In this document: positions 33,016 through 45,437 of the stretch, one piece after another
Position numbering within the stretch: the stretch's first letter is position 1
How the letters are laid out: every line of letters begins with the position of its first letter
Source of the DNA: Mytilus californianus
Lineage: Eukaryota > Mollusca > Bivalvia > Mytilida > Mytilidae
Length of the DNA: 64,000 nucleotides
Reading direction: 5' to 3'
Assembly (NCBI RefSeq): GCF_021869535.1
Contig: NW_026262690.1
Span: forward strand, 89,139,995-89,203,994
The notes under the pieces: model-generated
Seen by the model: only the letters and a program-made list of their open reading frames with translations
Databases searched by the model: none
What the model was told of the DNA's origin: nothing
Position numbers and translations under genes: made by a program

Positions 33016-33222
33016 CTTTGACTTCAATTGATTTAGATAAATCAAGGATCTCGTTCAATGCTGTTTTCAAGAAAATTGGTTTTGCCGGCACATGTCCAAT
33101 AATGTCTCCATGTAGTTTCACAACTAATCAGTTATTGTCAAATGCATGGGACTCTTGTATGACACAGCACATTGTCCCAATATCTGGCTTCTGTCTGTAT
33201 ACATGGTATCCAGTTATAACAC
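33016..33222 (-). pseudogene. HIRAN-like exon with premature stop
   Basis: Minus-strand reading gives ITGYHVYRQKPDIG, VIQESHAFDNN, an in-frame TGA, then LVVKLHGDIIGHVPAKP and FLKTALNEILDLSKSIEVK, ending at a good donor (GTAAGA, 33015-33010). The G-Y-H-V-Y ... E-x-x-x-x-D-N ... V-V-K-x-x-x-x-I-G-H-V-P pattern resembles HIRAN-like modules common in invertebrate genes (from memory of the family). The TGA replaces a position where a residue is expected, so this is either a decayed exon or a sequence error. Its relation to the exon at 32010 is likely but unproven. Confidence 0.45.
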
Positions 33223-33279
33223 TTTTTATTTGAATTTATGACATTGAAAACATCTTCTTTGACTTTCAAAAACCACGAG

Positions 33280-33540
33280 TGAAATTATCTGTAAAATTAC
33301 CGATTTCCGACACGTTAAAAGTACCGACTTCCGATCGTTAAAAAGACCGATAGAACTGAGCAGTCGGTAACACGAAATACGGTGATTTCGCAATCATAAC
33401 ACCTGTCAAAAATCAAAGATATCAATATGTAGTCTTAGAAGAAGAATGATTATAACTAACTAAAAAATTAATAATGACAAAATTCCATTTCAAAACCAAA
33501 ATCGGTAATTTTACCGACATCGGTAAAAGTACCAAACCGT
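33280..33540. repeat. Small inverted-repeat element
   Basis: 'tgtaaaattaccgatttc' near 33290 faces 'aaaatcggtaattttacc' near 33503, enclosing about 200 bp. It ends where copy B begins. A similar word set is at 30545-30620. Confidence 0.4.
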
Positions 33541-35274
33541 CCTGACTATCTATTAAACAAAATAAAATTCTATCTCCCAGTAATGTTAAATTTAAAGAAA
33601 TTCATTTATTATTTTTGATATAAATTTGGTATATGGTTATTTCTATATATCACTGGAAAAAAATCTATTCGATTTATTTAATTCCAAATAATTTTGAAGG
33701 AAATGATTGAATGAAATGTTTTTTTTCATCATATGTTTTAAAACATAGGCCTTAAAATATGATGACTGAGAAATAACAGATCAATATTGTAAAAATTGGT
33801 GTTTCCAGTTACAATATTTATATCTTTAAACTGCAGGTTCGATATTGTTAAAAAGATCAGCAATTAACAACTTATGACATGAAAAAATATTCAACGTTAT
33901 TAGAAATAAAATATACTTGTGATAGTATTGCAATGAGTGAAAATTAATATTTAAGGTTATTAATTTGACAGTGCTGAATGGTTCTTAATTTTGTATAATG
34001 AAAGCTGTTATGAATAATAAGTTGTGTATGAGTATGATTTATTGAAGGTATTACATTTATGAAACAATTGTTGTTAATACTTTATCAAAGGACACTGATT
34101 ACAAAACTTTATCGGCAATTTGTACATTTTCACTTTGATCTTACTGCCTAATATTTTCCAGGTCATGGACAGGACTCGAAAACATAAGATAATGACGACA
34201 TATATCAGCGCAGAAACGTCACATGTTAATGCCCATTCGTTAATTTATTAATGAAATGCATGCAAATTCATTCATACATTTTGTACTACCGAACAAATAT
34301 TACAACGTTTTTTACGTGTAAAAATTGTTTTACTAACTATTTTATTTGATTTCATACTTTCAACAAAAAACATTGTAAATACAAATTGCCGATAAGAAGA
34401 ATAATGGCTTTTTATTATTTGATACCGACTTACCAGCTCGCCCGATATTCTTGCTGATAAAGTGAGTATCAAAAATGAAAATACCATTATTCTATATGTG
34501 TTGCAAAACTAGTAAAAAAATAAGGTCTTTGAAGTTATATTGTTATACATGTAGGCTAGCGATGGTTTAAATGATCAGAAAATACTAGTCTTGAACATAC
34601 AAAAAGTTTATTAACCATCCCATTATTCTTACTACAACCAATATAATTTAATGAAAATGTCTGATGTATGTTGTGGTACTAATGTGCAGTATAAATATTG
34701 GGAATCATTCAAATTTTCAAAAATATTTTGTACACTTTTTAAAAGGCAGCATATTTTAAAATTCTTGATAATTGTAAAATGTAACAATATATGTATGCTG
34801 ACTAGTTTCGTATTTATAACAATGTTGTCCGCTTAAGGAATTACAAATGGACACATTTTGGTTTATTGTGTACTGTCAATTAATGAATCTCCCTTAAAAC
34901 TATTGGTAATTTATTCCAAAGTTAACATCTCCAATGAACATGGCCTGTTACTTGAAAAGAGTGTATTTAAAATTTGTATATACTTTGGTTTTTTTAATAA
35001 ATATTTAATTTAGATTTTAAGGCTTTCCAATATTGTATCATTTCTTGCAGGATTAATAGAGATAATGGCACTAAATTATTCTGTTTATTGCCTTTACAGT
35101 TTCAAAATAACGATTGGTTTATTCATTTAACTAGTTTTAAGTGCTTATTCTCCTTGGGCATTACTTATAATTCTTTGGCAACGCACATTGATAAGATATT
35201 ATTCTTGTCTGTAAAGCTTTCTGAATTTAGTTGTTTGACACCAAAGGAAAAATATAAGTACAAGTAGCTCTCAT

Positions 35275-35480
35275 ACAAGTGAGAAGTTTAGGTAGCTATA
35301 AAACCAGGTTTAATCCACCATTTTCTACATAAGGAAATGCCTGTACCAAGTCAGGAATATGACCTTTGGTTTCCATTCGTGTTTGCGCTTTTGATTTTGC
35401 CATTTTATAAAGAACTTTCCGTTTTGAATTTACCTTGGAGTTCGGTATTTTTGTTATTTTACATTTTTTTATATATAAAA
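35275..35480 (-). repeat. Mussel repeat R6, copy B only
   Basis: Matches, reversed, 59995-60200: 'taaaaccaggtttaatccac', core complement 'cctgtaccaagtcaggaa' (35340-35357), 'accttggagttcggtatttt'. The open frames over it on both strands are repeat-derived. Confidence 0.75.
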
Positions 35481-35868
35481 ACATTAAACATAAAAAAAAA
35501 GACAAATCTTCAGGTAAAAAAGATAGTTTCTCACGAAAGTTTTTAGATTTGAAGCATTTACTGGTTTTAGCAAGTAATTCAAATTATATTTTTGATGCAT
35601 CTTGGAGAAAGTGTATGCAGGTATACACAACATGAAAATGAAGAAAGACTAGACAGTGACCATTACAACATCCATAACCATAAAAAAAATATATGTGAAA
35701 ACCTATTTAAAAGTACAAACTTTAAGGTATTTATATAGACAATAAATATATGTTTTTATGTTCTTGACTGAACGAATTGTTATATTTTCAGAAGTTGGAT
35801 TTTAATTGGAATATTACTTGCTAAAAAAAATAGAAAATTATCCTTGTATACAGGTTGAAAACATACAA

Positions 35869-36110
35869 ATACATTGGATACCAGCATCCAAATACATTGG
35901 ATGCCAGCATCTAATGACATAGTTTGAACCAGCATCCAATCACTTTAAATGCACGGATTCATTTAGCCTGAATTCCTAATTAAGGTACCCTTCAGTCACA
36001 TATTTGGGAAATCAGCATCCAAATAAATCTGATGCATTTGGTTCAAAATGAGTGGGAGGTCAACATTCATAAATAAAGGATGCCAGCATCTATATCTTAA
36101 AGACATCAAC
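35869..36110. repeat. Palindromic minisatellite, copy B array
   Basis: Units on 'ggatgccagcatc' at spaced intervals, corresponding to 17203-17350 plus 19680-19800 of copy A with the LTR element left out. Fewer units than in copy A. Confidence 0.75.
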
Positions 36111-36257
36111 ATTCAAATACAAAGATTATTCAAATCTAAGTTAAATGTTACTTAGGCATCCTGTTATAAAAAGTATGCCAGCAAATTTCACTATTCTCAT
36201 ACAGCAAATTAAACTAGATTCAAATCAAGAGTATTTTCATTATAATTAACCATAAAA

Positions 36258-37018
36258 CTACCGTCTACAATTGTGAATACCTATTTCATTAAAGTATCCT
36301 AAATTTTTTAAAAACATTTGTAAAATGTTTTTTGGAATCTGTGAAAAAGAAGGATTGGTGAATTCAATACAGTTAACTTCGATTAAGCATATGTTATGAC
36401 AATTCAACATAAAAAATAGATAAAAGTTAAACACATTTACACTATTTCTGATTATTCCAAATTTTATCCAAAATAGAAGAACACTGGTAAAAGTTCTTAG
36501 TTTATCTAATAGTGGCAGAAACAGCATATGAGAATATATATAAAATTTTAGTTGAGAATCCATTTTCTTGAATGCACTTGCACAGTTTTAAGTCATTGTG
36601 ATTATTATAACATTTTTGACAAGGGCCCGTTGCACGTGTTTTTTTTTCTGTTTAGTTTGTTAATCTTGATTACCATACAAATGAAATGATTTTGTGTCGT
36701 TTTCAAATGTCAAATAATTGAAATAAAATTAAAAAGGATTGAATTTCTTCATCAGTGACGCTCCAATGGAGAAAGTGATAAAGGCCAAATAAAATAAAAA
36801 GTTGAAGAGCACTGCAGTCAGGATTCAACTTCGTCAAATTTTATTCCCCATTACGCGACCATTTGTTTTTTAATAATAAGTTTATTTGCAAAATACAACC
36901 ATATGGGTCAAGCAAACACAAATACAAACATATCTAATACAGATAGTGAAGAATTACAAATATAAAAATAAAGAAACATCTTAATAGTGGAAGCTATTGT
37001 TAGGATGACGCACTGTCA
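36258..37018. other. Duplicated non-coding DNA
   Basis: Copy B counterpart of 19990-20870. It holds the truncated R4 (36749-36815, minus) and an extra 150 bp at about 36825-36975 not present in copy A. No gene. Confidence 0.5.
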
Positions 37019-37950
37019 CAGTCGGAAAGCAAGCCCTTAGAAACGACCGTTTTTGCTACTTTCTGAAAATACGTTAATTTGGCGGAAAAAATAAATTGGC
37101 GGTAATTTGAAAAATTTTCTATTTTCTGTTTCATACTTGCCATTGGAGTCAGAAATACATGTCATACACGTTTTTCTATCTTTTAAGCATGTGTCTTATT
37201 ATTAAAGAATATAATACCTAAATTGGCCGTCCTTTAACAAACACGTTAAAAAAATATGCAAAATTCTCGGTATTCTTCTATTTTCACAGATAAACAAAGA
37301 TTATATATAATCTAGAAATAAATCATACGTATCTCAAAGTTAAAAAAAATATTTCAAGTCTAACGTTCTGTCACCCCTTAGGAAACCCCGTTTGAACTAA
37401 ATTTCAAAAAGAAAGACATTTTTTGACTTTGTAGTTTTTTTATAGCCTTACACATCGATGTCAACATGCATCTGAACAGAAAGTACACACATTTAGTGTG
37501 TTTATTTGAAAAATAAATGGCGAGTTCAGCTGTTAATTTGACTAAATTAATTATTTCTTTAAGTGAAATGTTTGATGTTAACTAAAACAATAAGGTAAGG
37601 AAATTTTATACTGTCTGTGCACAACCTTGAATTTAAGATGACTAGAAAAAATCATTCATTGTTAATATTATTTTTTTGTGATGAAGGAATCCTACAAAAG
37701 TAAATGCAAATATTACATGTTTGTATGATACTAAACCCCTAACGGGAGGGATTGTACTTGATTTTCATATGATGAAGACATAATCTTTCAATCAGTTTAA
37801 TTGAGGTTTGGAGCTGGCATGTCAGTAACTGCTAGTAGTCCTTTGTTCATTTATGTATCATTGTCATTTTGCTTAGTTTCTTTTGTTACGTATTCTGACA
37901 TCGGACTCGGACTTCTTTTGAACTGAGTTTAACTGTGCGTATTGCTTTGT

Positions 37951-38275
37951 GTTTAGAGATATAGGGGGAGGGTTGAGAACTCACAAAACATGTTTAACCC
38001 CGCCGCATTTTTGCGCCTGTCCCAAGTCAGGAGCCTCTGGCCTTTGTTAGTCTTGTGTTTTTTAATTTTAGTTCATTTATATGTTTTGGATTTAAGTGTG
38101 ACGTCCATTTTCACTGAACTAGCACACAATTTTATTTCGGGGCCAGCTGAAGACCACCTCCGGGTGCGGGATTTTCTCGCTGCATTGAAGACCCATTGGT
38201 GGCCTTCGGCTGTTGTCTGCTCTTTATTCGGGTTGTTGTCTCTTTGACATATTCCCCATTTCCATTCTCAAATTT
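37951..38275 (+). repeat. Mussel repeat R1
   Basis: Nested in the TIR element. From 'gatatagggggagggttgag' through core 'cctgtcccaagtcaggagcc' (38016-38035) and 'gcattgaagacccattggtg' to 'ttgtctctttgacatattcc'. Inverted twin at 57036-57355. The 85-codon frame is repeat-derived. Confidence 0.85.
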
Positions 38276-39319
38276 ACAACGGTTACATAAGTCTTGTCCT
38301 TTGAACTTAAAACAATCTCTTTCAGACTTGCATTTATTCACTCTTATTCAAAGCATTTTCATAATTACTTGAAGTGTGACTTACTTGCATTTGTAGTCTA
38401 GAAACATATTGACTTAGCACTCAGAAACTGCCCTGAAATACTTTTAATATGCATAGTTAATTTTTTTTTTAAATAGAAGAAAAATATGAGATCGAATCTT
38501 TCTCGTTGTTATTTATTCGCAAGTTTATGATTATAAACCATTTTTAACAATAATCATCCATTGGTTTAGGCTTTTTTTATAATTTGAGTCCATTCAGTAG
38601 AACTTGCATGGAATCAATAAGACAAAATTTATTTTTATATTTAGTTTAATTATACCTACACAGATTGCAAACCAATTTCTTTTTATTTCAAATTATGAAG
38701 AATTTACATTGAGAATACTTTGATTATTATTTCTTTTAAATGTATATGAAAAAAGGTAGAATCATGTATCAGTATTTAAAAGGGAATTCATTTTAACCCT
38801 GTTACCTGTCTAGATCCAGTATTTATGCACATTTTAGCTAGCCCTGGTCTTTATATAGTAGAAATTTATTTCTGTGTTGATACTCTTTGGTTACAGCAGT
38901 AAAAATATTTACTAAAATATTAATGTAACTCTTGGAATAATAGATTTTATTGTACTTCACGTTAAAATGCCATATTTTGATTGGCTAATACGAGGGTGTT
39001 AGTTTACTCTATCACATGGCTGAGCGGGTGACAATTTTTTTAAATGTCACCATCTCGTCCAGACCAATCAAAAATCGATAATGTAAAGGACAATGAATTG
39101 AGTTTACATCAAGTAATTAAATACAATGCTTAAGTTCTACGTTTTGGCTCAGATTTTTTTATTTGACTGTCAAAATAAAAAATAAAACATCTTGCCTCAC
39201 TTTTGTTGTTTTTTCTAATACCCGTAACGTTGTTATGAACGTGACGTCATAGAAAATACTTTTAAAATTAAATTAATCTGTAAAAGACAATAATGATAGG
39301 ACATTCAGTATAATAAATT

Positions 39320-39458
39320 AAATAACACATAGCTGAGAGGGTGATAGAGCAGATTGGTTCCCCTCGAAAAAGCATTGTCAACCTTGGCTTTGCCGCGGTT
39401 GACAATGTTTTCTCGGGGTAACAACATGCTCTATCACCCTCTCAGCTATGTTTTATTT
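39320..39458. repeat. Foldback hairpin
   Basis: Outer arms 'aaataacacatagctgagag' + 'ggtgatagagca' (39320-39351) and complement (39427-39458); inner arms 'cccctcgaaaaagcattgtc' (39359 on) and 'gacaatgttttctcgggg' (to 39418). Nearly perfect pairing over most of 139 bp with a small loop around 'cttggctttgccgcgg'. Confidence 0.9.
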
Positions 39459-39849
39459 ATATAATGGCACAGAGTAACATTTACTGTAATATTAAAGCCA
39501 TATTTTAGTTCTGAAACAGTTCCAACTGTTTTAAAAATAATAAAATGTGTTCATCTGATTGTTTTACATATGTCTGTAGTATCAAAATATATTTAGCAAA
39601 CAGATAATTAATAATATTCACTTGTAAATAACAGCATATGGTGCTTAATATATATAATAGTACAAATAAGTTTGTTCATGAAAAGTGTCAACAAAGGGAC
39701 GTAACTCGTAAATTACTGTCGGAACCGCTTCGTCAAAAATATCAACACATCGAAGTGGCACATTTACGTATTACAGCGTATTAAGTGGCACAAATTTGAC
39801 ACGGGCCAGTGTATAAAAATCCTCATCACATATTTTAAATTCAGCATAG

Positions 39850-39944
39850 GTTCCCCAGAAGTTAAGAAAGAAATTTCAACTGATGTGTTGAAAAAGTTTG
39901 AAGCAACGAGTGACGACCTGGGGTTTGAAGGCTTCGTATTCTAA
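39850..39944 (+). CDS. Possible last exon within TIR element
   Basis: After an acceptor-like 'ttttaaattcagcatag' the frame reads PEVKKEISTDVLKKFEA, then TSDDLGFEGFVF and TAA. The composition is protein-like and unlike neighbouring DNA. It is near the right end of the element, where a transposase tail could remain. No upstream exon is recognisable, so this stays a suggestion. Confidence 0.3.
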
Positions 39945-40612
39945 TTCAGTACTTCTAAAATATATACACAATTGGTATTTGTAACGTACAGCATGCTTTG
40001 ATTTCATTTGATATGACTTTTTGGAGGAAACAGACTCGTTTCAGTCGAAGAAAAAATGACAAAAAAATGCCCAAATATGGTAGTCACATGACTTTCATTG
40101 TTGCTTTAAGAAATGGGATCAAACCGGGGTCAGCTTTCCGACTGTCAAGTTAACTCTTGAAGACCGATAAATTTATCCACAGAACGTGAGGGTACCGAAA
40201 TTGCACTTATTTTTACAGTTTTTCACCGTCTTTAGTGATCAACATGGGTTGTGATTTCAAACACAGTTTTCAACTATTATCGTTTTTGAAGAGGATTGAC
40301 AAGGTACTTCTTCTTTTTAACAATGCTTTGGAAATCCTGCCATTTCTTTTATACATGTGATACCTCTGCTGACAGAAGATGGATTTGCTGCATTTATCCT
40401 TTATACATTCTTATGTTTACCTATTTCCATATGGTTATCATGTAAATATATCAGACAAGTAGTAACATTATTAATAATTTAAAGTTTGTACATGTATGTA
40501 TAACGTCTAGCACTGCAGAAACAAATGGACCATATGATCCACGATACTAAAAATGTTTTTTATAGGCAAGAAAATTTGGTTAATAATGATATTTAGTACT
40601 AAATAAGATGAA

Positions 40613-41034
40613 GTTTCTACAGTTAACACAAGTATTCCCCATTCCAAACTAAATGACAAATTGAAAGAGTTGGTATTACTTTGTTTCATGAAAAAGAATG
40701 GCGAACGTGGATACAAGTATCTTGTCTTGGGGAGGGATAAATCCTACTTTGTAAAGAATCACTCTGATTCAAACAAAAAATTCTCTGAAACTGACATTAT
40801 CAAGATGCTTGATTCTTGATTGACAACATATTTGTTACGTTTGGAGGACGTGTTTTTCAACAGACTGTCGGAATTCCTATGGGAACCAATTGTGCCCCTC
40901 TTCTTGCCGACTTGTTTCTTTATTATTATGAGGCTGACTTCATACAGGAACTTCTCAGGAAGAAAGATAAGAAGTTAGCAATATCATTTAACTTTACGTT
41001 CCGCTATATAGATGATGTTCTCTCACTAAATAAT
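40613..41034 (+). pseudogene. PLE RT central fragment
   Basis: Starts at motif A (after 'tttctac') and ends just after the catalytic motif (FRYIDDVLSLNN); GIPMGTNCAPLLADLFL is intact. A missing T near 40813 shifts the frame. Both ends are cut within the gene, at microhomologies with copy A sequence (tttctac-like and aataatga-like), so it did not arise by simple retrotransposition. Confidence 0.85.
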
Positions 41035-41095
41035 GAATAATTCAGTCATGTTCAGTCGGTAAGTTAATGATGCTAATGTGTACAGGTTAATAACA

Positions 41096-41440
41096 GAAAT
41101 TGGATTTTTAATGGCCAATACTGGAATTCGATATTTAGTCGCCAACTGCGACAAAGATGGAATTTTTATGGGCCCACAGTGAAATTTACTACCCAATGAC
41201 GAGACGCGACATCGAATTTCAAACCCTGTGGGGACATCTTCCATTCTGTTGATATTGCTAATGGTATTTCATATGGAAGAGACAATGAAAGGGAGGCAAC
41301 TCTTAAACTCAATAAGATGATATGGTTTGCAAATATTCGGCTTTGAGCGTTCCTGATGTAGGTAAATTCAGAAAAGCGCTTCGGACGCAAGAAAATTTGA
41401 ACGTGTTTTTCTCATTTTTCATATGCAAGACTTCAATGCT
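41096..41440. other. Copy-B-specific non-coding DNA
   Basis: Between duplicate blocks; overlapping short frames on both strands (41026-41390) lack any motif. A 'gtcgccaactgcgacaaag' and 'cgagacgcgacat' segment is CpG-richer than its flanks. No gene supported. Confidence 0.35.
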
Positions 41441-41654
41441 CATTTTGAAAACAAATATTGTTACTATGATAAGTAATAGTAGATTATTATTATTGAACTT
41501 TACGGTTCCAATTTTTTGGCACCGAAGTCCTCGACAAAAAATGTCTTTTCCGTGAAAATATCTATACTACAATAAATGATCTTTGAGGCAGTTTTCAAAA
41601 TCGGAAGTAATCGCTAATAATATTGTTTTCTAAGACCACTTCCATAAAAGAGGG

Positions 41655-41940
41655 GCGAAAGATACCAAAGAGACATAATATTTGTTTCATATCTATGCAT
41701 TTAATTCAAAAATGACTAAATTTGGATCTATTTTTAAAAAAAAATGCTGATCTAGCATAAAAAAGAGAGGCGAAAGATACCAAAAGGATATTCATCCTCA
41801 TAAATCGAAAATAATGCCATGGCAAGAAATGAAAAAGAAAAAAAAAAAAAAACAAGCAAAAGACCACAATTATACAACTCAACACATAAAAAACTAAAAA
41901 CTTAGCAACACAAACCCCTCTCATTAACTCTTTCGGCAGA
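41655..41940 (-). mobile_element. PLE 3' UTR relic, copy B
   Basis: Counterpart of 24665-24850: 'aaaagagaggcgaaagatac', 'ataatgccatggcaagaaat', 'cttagcaacacaaacc'. A second short terminus 'aaaagaggggcgaaagatac' at 41647-41670 lies beside it. The 83-codon minus frame over it is not a gene. Confidence 0.7.
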
Positions 41941-43535
41941 TTAAGGGCAAATGTCATGGTTATACTGTGGATAAGTTCTTGAAATGATATAGATTGTTTT
42001 TGTTTTTGTTTTTTTTTTTCTTTTCAAACAGATAATCTTTATCCGGCAATAATTTGATCCTCATAACCCTCTTGTATATCTTTATTTCTCTACTGTCCGA
42101 TGGCACAGAGAGTTGCATGTAGTCCCGTCATAGTATACAAGTAGTTTAATATAATGTTAAGGAAATCAGGTTCTAAAAAGTTGGAAAATTTGTTAAAAAT
42201 ATTTAACAGCTGATAAGATTGAACGTAAACATGTTTTAACAATTCGAGTTGTCTATCGTACAACATTAATTCTAATAAGAAAGAAGGTTTAAATTTACAG
42301 ACGTAAATTAATATACACTATTATCCTTTTTACTATAATAATCCTCATTACGAAGTAAACACTGAACAGGTAAATATAGTTAAATTTTGTTGTTAATAAT
42401 TTAAGGTTTTAGATTTCCTAATTGATAAAATATTTCAGAAAGAGGGTTCCATGAATTGTATAATGAACCAAATATAAGATTATATAAAATCGGCAAACAA
42501 TAAATAGAACTGAATTAATGTTAAAGATGCAACGCATCGATGGTCTGCGAGGTTGCTGGTTTGAACCAAAAACAGTTCGAACCTAAATTTTCAAAATTGG
42601 TTTTAGCTTCTCTGCTAACTTCCAGCATTTTAGAAGGAGCAAAGGATAGTTAGAAGTTGATCGGGTATACGTATGTTATGATGTCATATATAACTATAAC
42701 CATAATTATAATTTTCGCTAATGCTTTCTTGTTTTAATTGACGGTCAAAAATCTTATCCATCCCGATCAACCCACTTAGCCTAATATTCCTATTTGATTT
42801 ATTGTCTCTGATTTTTAATATGCATTAAATACTTGTCGCTTAAGCAAAAAATCAGTTTGGCTTAAAAATTTAATCCAAACATACATAACGAAAACTCAAT
42901 AATTAAATACATTCAATACGTAGTAACATTTTTTTTATTCCAAATCAAGAAATCCTAATTAAATTTTAAAATATTAGATAAGAGGGGGGGGGGGGATGCA
43001 ATTTTTAAAGGTTGAACTTTATCACATTCAAGTCTTAAATTACATTTCTCATACAGCTTCTTTAAATGGAATTAAACCAAGTGTGGTTAAAATGTCTCGC
43101 GCTATGAGTTCATTATACCGGTTAATTGGTTATTGGTTTATGGATTGATTTACTGTTGTTTACGTTACGTCCATTGGCAAATATTTCAAGAATAACAAAA
43201 TTAAAAAAACGGGATTTAGATGGATAGAATTAGAAATTTTTTCTTCAAATAGGATTGTTGCAAGGTTCTTTAGAGTGCAGAGAGCGTGATACTTTCGATC
43301 CTTACATGGCGCAACCGTTATTACTTTCATATTCCGACTGAACGTGGCGGCCCTATTTTGCTAGGATTTTACTGTCGAATGAGATAGCCAAGATGACCGT
43401 ATTCTATACTGCAGTTACTCTTGAATTGAGACATAATCTACCAGATCAGAGGGCTTTACGCTAAAAGATTTAAAATATATTGGAAAACCAAATTTTCCCT
43501 AATGAGAATTGAGTTATAGATTTCTATTTATATAA
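41941..43535. other. Duplicated non-coding DNA
   Basis: Counterpart of 24850-26310. Includes the tRNA-like motif (42532-42575), a poly-G run at 42983-42995 and the CpG-richer 43270-43420 segment. No gene. Confidence 0.5.
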
Positions 43536-43539
43536 AAAT

Positions 43540-43950
43540 AAGGATATGTGATATGATTGCCAATGAGACAACTATCCACCAAAGTTCAAATTGAAGTGGA
43601 TGGAAATAATTATAGGCAACAACAAAAAAAGACCCCGTCATGAAAAATGTGTAATTACAAGTAAACCACTATATTGAGTCAATTGAGAAAACTAATGGCA
43701 TTTTATTTTACTAAAACAATTTACGAAAAACAAATATGACAGACATGAACCAACGACAAACGCTGAACTACTAGTTCCCGACTTGAGGCAGACACATAAA
43801 GAATGTGGCGGGATTTAACATGTTTGAGAGCGCTCAACTTTTTCTCTAACCTGGAACAGTGGTGTTACAGCACATTACAAGAACAAATTGAAAAAATCAG
43901 TTGCAATTTGCTTAACTCAAAAGATCTGTAAGAGGCATGCATGCTTTATC
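43540..43950 (-). repeat. R2-related repeat, copy B
   Basis: Counterpart of 26310-26710, with core 'cccgacttgaggcag' at 43777-43791. Confidence 0.75.
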
Positions 43951-45012
43951 CCCATATCAATTTAATATTTAACTATCTTGACTGAAAATTATTGTAACTT
44001 TGTTGAATGTCTGTGTACCCCAGTATTGTAAAGGTATAAAGTTCATATATTTAAGGTATTCGCAATAGTTTTAAATGGGTGCTTCACGATAACATTATGG
44101 TAAACAATATAATGTTTTGTTTTATGTATTTAAGTCTGCTATAATGGGGGTGAAAGACTGTTACCCGACAAAAACCTTGTTGAATTGTCGTTACTTTACG
44201 GGTTTCATTTCAAGTAAACCGCTATATTGAATTACTGCAACCCATTTTGATCAATTATATAAATGATAGAACTATTGAAATATGCATGAAATATTTGTCA
44301 CTAGACCTTTAGGAATATTTATTGTGTAATGTATAGTAAAAATTGTCTGCGTCGTAAGTTAATCTGAATATTCTACCGTTGGGGATAAAGGGGGATTACT
44401 ATTCAAACAGAATTCTTTTTTAATTTATTTTATTTAAACTTTGTACCAGGCATTACTGGAAATATAAGTGTGTTCATGTCACCAGTAGAACTGTATATGC
44501 GACCGATGACGGAAACTATTTAAATGCAACAACACGGTTACATAGTTTTGAGTTAATTTTACACCACAAAGGTTGACTGCGATACAGAACATCTACTCTT
44601 AGATCTTCTCGGATACTTAAACTCGTAAAGACCATTTGGTTGCGAAGGATGTCTAAATACGCAGCCACGTCCGGTCAGAATAAAAATGTAAAACACGATG
44701 TTTCATGTATGGAGTGTGCCACGCTCTGTCCATGTTAAAGAATCCTTGCAACATTTATTTAGTGATCCATTATAGGTAACCTGTTTCAAGACAAAAGGCC
44801 TGATCCTTTAGACCGTATCATCCCATCCCCGTCAAGTCAAATTTCTTTCCCTTCTTTCCTGTCGACCTACTTTACAGAGCAAACTTATTGGATTTAAGTC
44901 AATTTGATCTAGTTATGAAATTGTATGAAATATTTGCCACATTGGACATAAAGCAATCACCATTAAATGAATAAACTTTGGACAGATTATACTGGACATT
45001 GATTGAAACATA

Positions 45013-45437
45013 ATTCCGATGTTCAGCGATTATCCGCTTTACTCTGTCTGTCCGTCCATCCGTCTTAAAGGCCTATGATAGAAAATTTTCTTGGTTTCTT
45101 TTAGAAGGAATTGATTTTTTTTTTGTTCAGCCGTGGTGCAACTTTAAGTTTGCTAATAGTGTGGTATTTTACAACACTTATTGTACAAGGGCTTCTTCAG
45201 AAAGGAATGTTTGGTCTGGAGTTTGATAATGCTGAGTTGTAGAGTGTAAGCAATTCTTGCACCAGGGGTGCAACCACTTCCTGTTTGCATGTTTGAAGTT
45301 TGATATTTTACAACACTCATTCTATTTTTTCTTGGCTTCTATGATAAAAAGAACATATTACCTCAATCAGTTCCATGTAGAGACGCAGTTCAAGACCGGC
45401 ATTGGAATTAATGTTATTGCGTTGCTAATATATCGAT
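45013..45437 (+). repeat. Insertion unique to copy B
   Basis: Starts in 'gcgattatccgctttactct' with 'gtctgtccgtccatccgtc', a mollusc repeat signature that also begins the 60510-60900 tandem array. Contains two related blocks, 'gtggtattttacaacacttat' (trimmed) and 'gatattttacaacactcat', about 150 bp apart. Copy A is continuous at 28222-28223. The 71-codon frame is not a gene. Confidence 0.65.

Larger units (their letters stand above)
37019..40144. mobile_element. Long TIR element, family member 1
   Basis: 3126 bp bounded by 'cagtcggaaagc' and its complement 'gctttccgactg', flanked by 'tca' at 37016-37018 and 40145-40147. Boundaries were fixed by comparison with the second member at 47099-49636; right ends also share a GTCACRTGACT ... 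ATTGTTGCT ... TCAAACCG order. Copy A lacks the insert, though a few flanking bases differ. It contains a nested R1 repeat and a foldback. No transposase ORF is seen. Confidence 0.7.

Noticed and set aside
37990..38247. 85-codon hydrophobic frame that could pass for a membrane protein
   Set aside because: It lies wholly inside repeat R1, whose inverted copy at 57036 does not keep the frame.
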